From: an uncultured Haloferula sp.
Lineage (GTDB): Bacteria; Verrucomicrobiota; Verrucomicrobiae; Verrucomicrobiales; Akkermansiaceae
Length of the DNA stretch: 10,600 nt
Reading direction: 5' to 3'
NCBI GenBank assembly: GCA_946885645.1
Contig: CAMPGU010000133.1
Span: forward strand, 1 to 10,600
Shown here: positions 1-6,900 of the stretch, piece by piece
How positions within the stretch are numbered: position 1 is the stretch's first letter
Layout of the letters: every line of letters begins with the position of its first letter
Notes under the pieces: model-generated
Database searches by the model: none
What the model was told of the DNA's origin: nothing
Seen by the model: only the letters and a program-made list of their open reading frames with translations
Program-made: the position numbers and the translations under genes

Positions 1-437
1 TTGCGCGCCTGCAGGATTTTTCCCAACTTCCGTAGAGGAAGCTCGTCGTTCACCACGAACTCGTCCAGACGATAGCCCGCCTCCAGGGCGGCGCGCGAAG
101 CGCCCTGCCAATAGCAGTCGAACTCCCGGTAGCGCCGCAACTTCCCCGGATCAGGCCAGGCATTCAGCCACGCGAGCGACGCTTCCACCGGCCGGACCTT
201 GGAGGTCCGCCGCAAGTGGGCGAGCGCGGCTCCGGATGGATTCAAGTGGTAGCCCATCGCAGCCGCTACCTGGCGGACTTTTTCCCGTGTTGGCGGCATG
301 ATCGATGCGTCTCCCCGCAAAGCCATCGAGACCGTCGATTGGGCCATGCCGAGTGCCTTGGCCACGTCTTTCTGCGTCGGCGATGAACCCGCCTTCCTTA
401 TGGGGTCGGGATTTCGGGATTCGGTCAAAGGTTTCAC
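1..437 (-). CDS. LacI/GalR-family transcriptional regulator, N-terminal part (runs off the left edge)
   Basis: This is the first 145 codons of a LacI-type DNA-binding regulator, which normally represses sugar-use genes until a sugar ligand binds. Residues 20-67 form the classical N-terminal helix-turn-helix: PTQKDVAKALGMAQSTVSMALRGD, followed by PPTREKVRQVAAAMGYHLNP. The usual hinge sequence is poorly conserved. From about residue 87 the ligand-binding domain opens (SLAWLNAWPDP, then LRRYREFDCYWQGASRAALEAGYRL), a style common in Verrucomicrobiota LacI proteins. The C-terminal effector-binding part lies outside the window. I chose GTG at 437-435 because it gives MKPLTES and a normal distance to the HTH. 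TTG at 428 is an alternative, and the frame is open back to a TGA near 505. No strong Shine-Dalgarno is visible. It is on the same strand as, and downstream of, the surface-protein gene, from which an intrinsic terminator separates it. Its ligand is unknown. Confidence 0.88.
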   Translation of the reverse strand, partial: MKPLTESRNPDPIRKAGSSPTQKDVAKALGMAQSTVSMALRGDASIMPPTREKVRQVAAAMGYHLNPSGAALAHLRRTSKVRPVEASLAWLNAWPDPGKLRRYREFDCYWQGASRAALEAGYRLDEFVVNDELPLRKLGKILQAR

Positions 438-925
438 GGTTCCGGCAGATTCCCGGGTTTTGCTGAAAGCCCGCAGAAGATTGAGGAAATGGTATCAGGT
501 CGAGACGCGGACCGCTTGTATGGAGCGGCTCAAAAATATTACGATTAAGCCATCCCTCTCTCCATGGCGCTTCCAGCCAGTGCGAGATGGTGCCCGCGAT
601 TCCATAGAATCCGGGATTGTCGGCCACGAGCGAGAGGAAGTCCGCTGGGCGGACTATGAACAAATTGCCGGGCCCTCCGATTCCACCCTCGACCCGTTCG
701 GCCTGTCACTTGCCTAATCAGGCCACGTCCCAGCCATCGCTGCTGACTGCAGCCCCGGCGAGCTCGGGACCAGCCGCCCGAACCCACTCAACCGGACATC
801 TCTCTGTGCTTCCTCCGCGACCTTCCTCTGCGGTACGTTCCATCGCCCCTCAATCGGTTCGGAGATTCGAGGGTTCGTAGTAGCCCTTTTTAGGCTCGTT
901 TGATCGTTGCGCACGGTCATCCCCC
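438..925. other. Intergenic region upstream of the LacI gene
   Basis: No complete gene is convincing here. The region must contain the lacI promoter. An AT-rich patch (TTAATCGTAATATTTTTGAG on the minus strand, about 532-551) contains a possible -10 element, TAATAT, but I see no good -35 at the right spacing. A small inverted repeat, CCGCT at 512-516 and AGCGG at 524-528 with a 7-nt gap, lies between that patch and the lacI start. It could be an operator or simply chance. The part from 706 to 925 shows nothing I can interpret; its reading frames are low-complexity and arginine-rich. The coding-like fragment at 550-705 is listed separately. Confidence 0.5.
550..705 (-). pseudogene. Possible gene remnant: short coding-like fragment upstream of the LacI gene
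   Basis: About 52 codons on the minus strand read like genuine protein (VRPADFLSLVADNPGFYGI, then AGTISHWLEAPWREGW), with mostly G or C at third positions and balanced amino-acid use. A TGA at 708-706 closes the frame upstream. No convincing start codon exists except a TTG at 663, and the frame loses its coding look after about 550, where AT-rich sequence begins. It then runs on into the LacI gene as an out-of-frame shadow. I do not recognise the family. It could be the decayed internal piece of a larger gene, a small real ORF starting at TTG 663, or chance. Confidence 0.22.
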
Positions 926-970
926 CCAAAAAAAACGGCCGGGGCGGACTTCTGCAGTCCGCCCGGCCGG
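926..970 (-). terminator. Strong intrinsic terminator after the PEP-CTERM surface-protein gene
   Basis: On the minus strand, about 20 bases after the stop codon at 991, there is a GC-rich stem followed by eight T. The arms are GGCCGGGGCGGACT at 937-950 and AGTCCGCCCGGCC at 956-968, pairing with one bulged G around a 5-base loop. C936 and G969 can add one pair. The run of eight A at 928-935 on the plus strand is the U tract of the minus transcript. This is a textbook rho-independent terminator and marks the end of the surface-protein transcript before lacI. Confidence 0.93.
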
Positions 971-990
971 CAATCGTCGGTCCCCGCCGT

Positions 991-3591
991 TCAACCGATC
1001 GAGGCGCTCCGTCGGCGGCGAAGCAGCATCAGCGCCCCGAGGCCGCCGAGCAGCAAGGTCCGCGCTTCCGGAACGGGCACCAGCGAAATGCTGCTGTTCG
1101 TCCCGGTGCCATAATCGATCAGGTAGCCGGAAGGCAGATCATTCACGAGCGAGAAGCTGCCCCCGGTCAAGCTGCCGTAGGTGGCGAAGGTGTAGGTTGA
1201 GATCCCGTCCAAGCCGGACCCCAGAAGGTCGAAATCCACGGCGGATCCCGCGATATCGAGAGCTCCCCCAACGCCGAGCAAATCGATCAGGTCGAGGGTG
1301 GAGGTATCGTATTCCACCAGCAAGGTGCCGCCGGTGAGATCGGCCGCCGCGAGCCCGAGTTCACCCACCGAATTGCCTGCGTTGATGAAGCCGGCACCGG
1401 AGAAGGAGACTGTTCCGGTGAGGATGTCTCCGGTGCCGCCGAGGGTCGCGTTTGAGGCGATGCTCGTGCCGGAGGTGCCGTTGAGGGAACCGTTCACGTA
1501 CAGGGTTCCGGCACTGATAGCCGTCGGGCCGGTGTAGGTGCTCGCACTGTTGATGGTGAGAACGCCTCCGCCGGTTTTCGTGATGCCGCCGCCCGAAACC
1601 CCACCGGTGGACGCTGTCCCCGTGATGGCGCTGCCGCCGCCGCCCAGGATCGTCACGGTGGGTGCGCTGGTGTAGCCGGAGCCCGCGCTGGTGATCGTGA
1701 TCCCGGTCACTTCGCCGGTGAGGACGTTGAAGTCGGCGACCGCGGTCGCCCCGGTGCCGCCGCCGCCGGTGAGTTTCACGACCGGACGGCCTTCGTAGCC
1801 GGTTCCGGTCCCGCTCAGATTGATCGCGGTGACGCCGAAAGTTGTCGTTCCGTTTGCATCCGGGGCCGCGATCACGGCGTCGATGCTCTTGTTGAAGCCG
1901 TTGGTGTCGATCACGGCACCGCCGGAGTAAACGGTCACCCGGTCGATATTCGCGCTGATCAGGGAGGCCGTGGCGCCGGAGCTGGCGCGCAGCGTGCCGT
2001 TGTCGAAATTGACGAAGGTGTTGCTCGACGTTCCACCGGTCACGATCGTATCCGCTGTCACCGTGCCCCCGGCACTAACCGAAAGGATGCCGGTGTTGGA
2101 GGCGTTGTTGGCGTTGGAAAGATTGATTCCCGCAGCGTTGCTGAAGACGCCGGAACCGCTCACGTTGACGTTCGCCCACTTGTTGACGCGGGCGTTGGTA
2201 TCGCCGACAAGGAATCCGGTTGCTCCGCTCGCCAGTTCGCCGCCGCTGACGTTGAACTGGGTGTTGGTCGCGTTGGTACTGTTGAAGAAGCCGGCACCGA
2301 CGCGGGTGCCGGACAGCGTGCCGCTCGTCACGTCGATCACGGAGGCGGAGTTATTCCCGATGCCGCCCACGATGGTGGCCGCGTTGTCGTTCGCGACAGC
2401 GGCGCCACTATTGTCGTTGAGGAAATAGCTCGCGCTGCCCACGCCGTCGCCGAGGAAAAGCCCGTCCAAGCCGACCGACTTGAGCGTGCCGTGGTTGTAC
2501 ACCGCGCCCACGCCGTTCGTGCCTTGGCCGATGATGAGGTTGCGCACGTCCACGATCGCGTTGCCGCTCGCGATGTCCAGGACGCCGGTGCCCGCCAGAC
2601 CGATCTTGGTGCCGGTGGAGCCACCGTTGTGCACCAGCTTCGACGAGCCGTTCAGCGTCATCGTGCCGTATGATCCCGCGGACTCGCCGAAGTTGAAGTT
2701 GGCGTTGTTGTTGCTGACCGTGAAGATCGAGGTGTCGTTGAGCGTCACCGAGCCTCTGGACGTGTTCAGCGCGCTGCCGTTGTTGAAGCCGAGGCCGAAG
2801 TTCACCACGGTCAAGGTGGAGGCGTTGTTCAGCACCACGTCGGAGGACACCGATCCGGTGCCATTGCCGCGCGCCACGGAAAACCAGCTGCTCACGTTGA
2901 GCGCTCCGTTCTCCACGGTGAGATTCACGTTGTTGCCCACCCCTCCCGCACCTGCGCCGTCATTCGAGCCGATGGCCGCCTCGCCTGTCACGGCGTAGGC
3001 CCCGGCGCTATCGATCGTGATGTTGCCGGCGCGGAGATCCAGAGGGAAGATCGTATTGGGCGCCGAGCCGCTCGTGGCGGTACCGATGGTGCCGGAGCCG
3101 GTCAGGCGCAAGGTTCCCGTGCCGAGCTTCTGGAAGACGCCGCCGGTTCCGGAAAGCACGCCGCCCAGCTCGATGTCGCCCGCTGCGGTGTTGACCAGGC
3201 GCAGGCCGGTGTAGGTCAGGTCGGTGGTGAGGGTCTGGAGGCTCGCCGAGTTGTTGACGAGGTCGCCGGTGAGGGTGATCGCGTTGCCGTTGATCGTGTA
3301 ACCGGGAGCCCCGGCGTCGAAGGTGATCCCCGCAAAGCTGGTATTCGCGGCGTTATCGTTGTTCAAGGTAGTCCCTCCCACGCCGGTGGCGGAGGTGAAC
3401 ACCAGCGAGTCGCCGGCGATGGCCAAGCCATCCGTACCGGCACCGCCGGCCCAATTGCTGTCGCCCGTCGCGGCACTGGTCCAGTTGCCGTCGATGGATC
3501 CGTCCCAAGTCGCCACTGCGGCCGGGGATGAATGAATGGAGAGGAGAATCGTGGCGGTGCCGCACACGAGGAGGGAATGGTGGGTTTTCAT
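991..3591 (-). CDS. Secreted cell-surface protein with autotransporter-associated beta-strand repeat and PEP-CTERM-like sorting tail
   Basis: An 866-residue exported protein of low-complexity, Gly/Ser/Thr/Asn-rich beta-helix type. Residues 1-25 are a signal peptide (MKTHHSLLVCGTATILLSIH, cleavage probably after SSPAA). A WDGS...GNWTSAATGDSNWAGG motif at 29-50 is typical of the start of verrucomicrobial autotransporter-repeat proteins. A clear PATR-type repeat lies at about 667-698 (GGGITKTGGGVLTINSASTY then TGPTAISAGTLYVNG); a weaker one starts near 150 (GGVFQKLGTGTLRLTG). Residues 586-660 carry two GSGYTSAPTV-like units. The tail at 838-866 has VPVPEARTL, a hydrophobic stretch LLLGGLGALMLL and RRRR: a PEP-CTERM-like signal with PEA in place of PEP, normally processed by an exosortase. 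I chose ATG 3591 because it begins a proper signal peptide; the upstream TTG 3657 would add 22 unlikely residues. There is no Shine-Dalgarno. No catalytic motif is visible; the role is probably structural or adhesive. Both a promoter and a terminator belong to this gene alone. Confidence 0.9.
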   Translation of the reverse strand: MKTHHSLLVCGTATILLSIHSSPAAVATWDGSIDGNWTSAATGDSNWAGGAGTDGLAIAGDSLVFTSATGVGGTTLNNDNAANTSFAGITFDAGAPGYTINGNAITLTGDLVNNSASLQTLTTDLTYTGLRLVNTAAGDIELGGVLSGTGGVFQKLGTGTLRLTGSGTIGTATSGSAPNTIFPLDLRAGNITIDSAGAYAVTGEAAIGSNDGAGAGGVGNNVNLTVENGALNVSSWFSVARGNGTGSVSSDVVLNNASTLTVVNFGLGFNNGSALNTSRGSVTLNDTSIFTVSNNNANFNFGESAGSYGTMTLNGSSKLVHNGGSTGTKIGLAGTGVLDIASGNAIVDVRNLIIGQGTNGVGAVYNHGTLKSVGLDGLFLGDGVGSASYFLNDNSGAAVANDNAATIVGGIGNNSASVIDVTSGTLSGTRVGAGFFNSTNATNTQFNVSGGELASGATGFLVGDTNARVNKWANVNVSGSGVFSNAAGINLSNANNASNTGILSVSAGGTVTADTIVTGGTSSNTFVNFDNGTLRASSGATASLISANIDRVTVYSGGAVIDTNGFNKSIDAVIAAPDANGTTTFGVTAINLSGTGTGYEGRPVVKLTGGGGTGATAVADFNVLTGEVTGITITSAGSGYTSAPTVTILGGGGSAITGTASTGGVSGGGITKTGGGVLTINSASTYTGPTAISAGTLYVNGSLNGTSGTSIASNATLGGTGDILTGTVSFSGAGFINAGNSVGELGLAAADLTGGTLLVEYDTSTLDLIDLLGVGGALDIAGSAVDFDLLGSGLDGISTYTFATYGSLTGGSFSLVNDLPSGYLIDYGTGTNSSISLVPVPEARTLLLGGLGALMLLRRRRSASIG
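994..1080 (-). other. PEP-CTERM-like C-terminal sorting signal (protein residues 838-866)
   Basis: The last 29 codons encode VPVPEARTL, a 12-15 residue hydrophobic segment and a cluster of four arginines, ending SASIG. In this family the tripartite tail directs export across the inner membrane and exosortase-dependent processing. The core motif reads P-E-A instead of P-E-P. The hydrophobic and basic parts are intact, so I expect it to work. Confidence 0.82.
1612..1839 (-). repeat. Two tandem GSGYTSAPTV-type repeat units inside the surface protein (residues 585-660)
   Basis: Within the beta-helix protein, two consecutive units share the layout 'gap-GY-xxxP-x-V-x-L-x-GGGG-(T/S)-A': GTGTGYEGRPVVKLTGGGG then GSGYTSAPTVTILGGGG. 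They are joined by TGATAVADFNVLTGEVTGIT. This repeat type also occurs in phage and environmental surface proteins. It interrupts the autotransporter-repeat scaffold and looks like an inserted module. Confidence 0.7.
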
Positions 3592-3797
3592 GGCAAGGAG
3601 GCAATGGCAGCGGAACCTTGGATTGGGTTCGGATTCCGGCCGCCGGAGTATTGGCAATTTTATGCGCCGGATTTCAACGGAGCATCCCCCGATGCGTATC
3701 AGAGGGGGCTAACAGTTTCAGAAATCGTCTGGCATCCGCGCGCGGTGGTTTGATGCCATGGACCGGGTCGCGCGAATTGGAATTTTTGATGAAATGG
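3592..3797 (-). promoter_or_regulatory. Long leader of the surface-protein gene with several possible hairpins
   Basis: If the promoter at 3804-3832 is used, the mRNA has a leader of roughly 200 nt. It contains TCCGG/CCGGA (3635-3639 and 3643-3647). It also contains two mutually exclusive stems that share bases: GCATC-CCCC-GATGC at 3682-3695, or CCCCC 3686-3690 with GGGGG 3704-3708. A 7-bp inverted repeat, TGGCATC 3730-3736 and GATGCCA 3752-3758, encloses the 10-bp palindrome CCGCGCGCGG at 3736-3745. No U tract follows any of them. Function is unknown; chance pairing in GC-rich DNA is possible. Confidence 0.4.
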
Positions 3798-3803
3798 ATT
3801 GCC

Positions 3804-3832
3804 GTGATATCATCATCTCCTTAAAGCGTCAA
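3804..3832 (-). promoter_or_regulatory. Sigma70-like promoter for the surface-protein gene
   Basis: On the minus strand, TTGACG (3832-3827) and TATCAC (3809-3804) are separated by exactly 17 bases. The matches to consensus are 5 of 6 and 4 of 6. The -10 overlaps the 8-bp palindrome TGATATCA (3805-3812). A second symmetric element, TCGCTAAGCGA (3854-3864), lies about 22 bases upstream of the -35 and could bind a regulator. The predicted transcription start is near 3797, leaving about 200 nt of leader before ATG 3591. Confidence 0.55.
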
Positions 3833-3998
3833 CTTCCTAATAATTTGGCAGCTTCGCTAAGCGATCGAGATCACCGAGCTCCGCGGGAGCGTTCATTCGC
3901 CTCCGCCCGGAGAAGCAGGGCTTCACCGGTTCTCCGGTTGGCCCGCGCCGCACGGATGCGACGCAGGCCAGGTATCCCCCCCGGAATCTGGTGTGTGT
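3833..3998. other. Gap between the giant lyase gene and the surface-protein promoter
   Basis: Downstream of the lyase stop codon there are several short perfect stems: ACCGG/CCGGT (3925-3938), GAAGC/GCTTC (3912-3924), GCTCC/GGAGC (3878-3890) and TCGCT/AGCGA (3854-3864). None is followed by a T run on the minus strand, so no classical intrinsic terminator is visible for the lyase gene. They may act as 3' end-stabilising hairpins or, for the one nearest the promoter, as an operator. No gene is seen. Confidence 0.4.
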
Positions 3999-6900
3999 CT
4001 ATTGCGCCGTCGCACTTGCCTGGGCGGAGTTCATGCCTTCGCTGGTGGCGGTGTAGGCTGCGACGACGTAGTAGAAGGTGGAGCCGGCGCTAAGTCCCGC
4101 ATTGGTGAAGCTGGTGCCGCTCAGGTTCGAGGCGACAAGCGTGTAGGGCCCGCCGCTGACGGTGGAGCGCAGGACGTCATAGCCGCTGGCCCCGGGTACG
4201 GCGGGCCAGGACAGCGTGATGAGCCCGATCCCGGGGGTCGCCGTCGGAGTCGCTGGAGTCCCGACAAGACCCACGGGGCTGCCGGCCATCAGCGAGGCGA
4301 CTTCCAATGCCGTCAGCGCCCGCCCATAGACCCGGAAGTCATCCATGCGCCCGGCCAGATAGGGATCGGAGTATTGCGAGCGGCCGAAGTAATTGCTGGC
4401 CGTGGCGCCCAAGCTTGTCGGCGTGAGGCTCATCGAGGTATTTTGCCCCACCTGCGTACCGTCGAGGTAAAGCGTGCCGGTGGACCCGCTCAAGGTCACC
4501 GTCACATGGTGCCAGCCGGTGGCGGGGAAGGTGCCGGTGCCTTCGATACGCTGTTCACCATTGCCGCCGGAGGTGGTGATGGCGAACCGCAGGTTGCCGT
4601 TCGCCCCGTTGCGCGGCGTCAGGAACATGTTGCTGGTGGTGTTGTTCCCGAAGTCGAAGAAGCGTTGCCAGTTCGAGGTCGAGTCCAGGTTCGCCCAAAA
4701 GCTGATCGTGCAGGCGGTCAGGCCGTTGACGATGCTGGTGGGGAAGGTGACGTGATCGTTGACCCCGTCCAGATCGACCGAGGCGTGGCTGCGGCCGACG
4801 CTCCATACCGGTCCATTCACCAGAGTGGCGGTCCAGCCGTTGCCGCTGGCATCCGCAGCGGTGGTGCCGCTGGCGTCGTCGAACGTGTGATGCACCTCCG
4901 GATAGGTCGAGGTGACGGCGACCTGCGCGGAGTCGCCGCTGCTTCCGCCGGCATTGGTGGCGGAAACGACGTAGTAGTAGGTGGTGCCGTCCACGGCCGA
5001 GGTGTCGGTATATGAGGCCGTCGCGACGCCGCTGGCGATGGCAGCGTAACCGCTGCCGCTCGTGGTGGAGCGTTTCACGGTGTAGGTCGCCGCCCCGGAG
5101 ACGGGCGTCCAGAGCAAAGCTCCCGCACCGGTCCAGCCGTTGCCGGCGAGTCCGGCTGGCGTTCCGGGTGCCGGGGGCAGCGGAGTCGCCGTGAGAATCG
5201 CGGCTATCCCTTCGCCGAGCGCGCTCGCGGCCACGATCTGGTAGTAATAGGTCGTTCCATTTGCCGCGGTTGTGTCGGTGAAGGTGGTGCCGGTGAGGCC
5301 GACGGCGAGGTTCGAAAAAGGTCCGCCACTCGATGTCGCGCGTTTTACGATGTAGCTAGACGCCCCGCTGACAGCACTCCACGACAATGCCACCTGGTTA
5401 TTCCCCGCCGTGGCGGAGGGACCGCCGGGGGCGGGTATGGAACCGGCAAGCCAGGCAATTTCCGTGGCGGTCAGCGCCCGCCCCATGATGCGGAAGTCAT
5501 CGACGCGGCCGTCCAGGTAGGGATCGTTCCACTGCGACTTGCCGAGGTAGTTCTGCGTCGTGACACCGAGCGAGGACGGATTCAGGGTCATCGCCGTGTT
5601 TTGCCCCACCTGCACGCCATTGACGTAAAGCGTGCCGGTCGCTCCGTTGAGTACCACCGCGACGTGCTGCCAGCTCCCCGTGGCCAAGGCCGAGGTGCCG
5701 TTGATGATCTGCTCGCCGACGGAGGGAGTGCGGATCGCGAAACGGACCGTGCCGGTGCTGGAGAACCTCGGCGTCAGGAACAGGTAGTTGTTTGTGCCCG
5801 TGCCGAAATCGAAGACACGCTGCCAGTTTGCCAGCGCATCGAGATTCACCCACGCGGCGAAGGTCGCGGTGGTCAAACCGCCGATCGCACCGCCGGGAAG
5901 CGTCACATGGTCGTTGGAGCCGTCGAGGTTGATCGCATTGCCCGTCTTGCCTGCAGCCCAGGTCGGGCCGTTCACAAGCGTGCCGGTGCTGCCGTTGCCG
6001 GTACTGTCCGCTGCCACCGTGCCGACACTCTCGTCGAACTTCAGATGGGCGGTGCCATCCGCCGCCAGCGTCTGGATGGCCGCGGCATCAAGCGCGTGAT
6101 TGTAGATCCGGAAGCCATCGATGCTGCCGTTGAACAAGGGATCCGGCCATTGCGATTTGCCGATGTAGTTCACCGTCGGCTTGAAGTCGCCCGGGTTGAT
6201 CGTCACCGAGTTGTTGGAGGCGGCGGCATTGCCGTTGACATAAAGCGTGGCCGTGTCGGCCTTCAGCGTGACCGCGACGTGCGTCCACTGGCCCGTGGCA
6301 ATGGTCCCCGTGGTGACTGCCTGTTCGCTGCCGCCGTTTTTGATGGCGAAGCGCAAGCCGCCGGAGTTCGGAGAAAGGAAAAGATACTGCGAGGTGTTGT
6401 TGCCGAAATCAAAGACGCGTTGATTCGCGCCACCGCCATTCCAGAATACCCAGGCGGCGACGGTGATGTCCTGGTAGTCCGCGGCATCGGCGGGCAGGGT
6501 CACGTAGTCGTCCGAGCCGTCGAGCACGATGGCATCTCCCTGATGACCCGTGGCGTAAGCGGGGGTGCCCGTCGCCGTGCCGTGGTGGTTGCCCAGGCTG
6601 TCGTCGGCATTTCCCTCGAAGGCATAATGCGCACGCAATCCGGGAGCCAAGACGGTGATGGTGAGCGTCACGTCCGTGAAAGCGCCGGTGTTGTCGGTGA
6701 CGCGCACGGTGAAGGTGTTTACACCTGCGTCCGCGGCACCGGGCGTTCCTAAGAGCGTGCCGCTGCTGGTCACGGTCAGCCACGATGGCCCGGAGACCTT
6801 GCTGAAGCTAAGCTCGGCACCCGCATCGATATCCGAGGCGTCGCCCGCGAGCGAGGCGGTGAGGTATGTCTGCCCCGCGCTCACCGTCAATTTCGTCAAC

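Noticed and set aside
512..528. CCGCT-7 nt-AGCGG inverted repeat upstream of lacI as an autoregulatory operator
   Set aside because: Only 5 bp per arm and no resemblance to typical LacI-family operators centred on CG; too weak to claim.
298..717. A 139-codon plus-strand ORF over the lacI start and upstream region
   Set aside because: It overlaps the HTH-coding part of lacI antisense and shows no family resemblance.
3854..3938. Series of small stems after the lyase stop as an intrinsic terminator
   Set aside because: No T run follows any stem on the minus strand and the stems are only 5 bp.
4000..6650. Recurring similar stretches in the LamG region as a CRISPR or mobile repeat
   Set aside because: The repeats are in frame, about 200 codons long and explained by duplicated LamG/FN3 protein modules.
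5601..6752. A 383-codon plus-strand open frame, and a similar 340-codon one at 3993-5015
   Set aside because: Both are antisense to LamG/FN3 coding DNA and have no recognisable domain; they are shadows.
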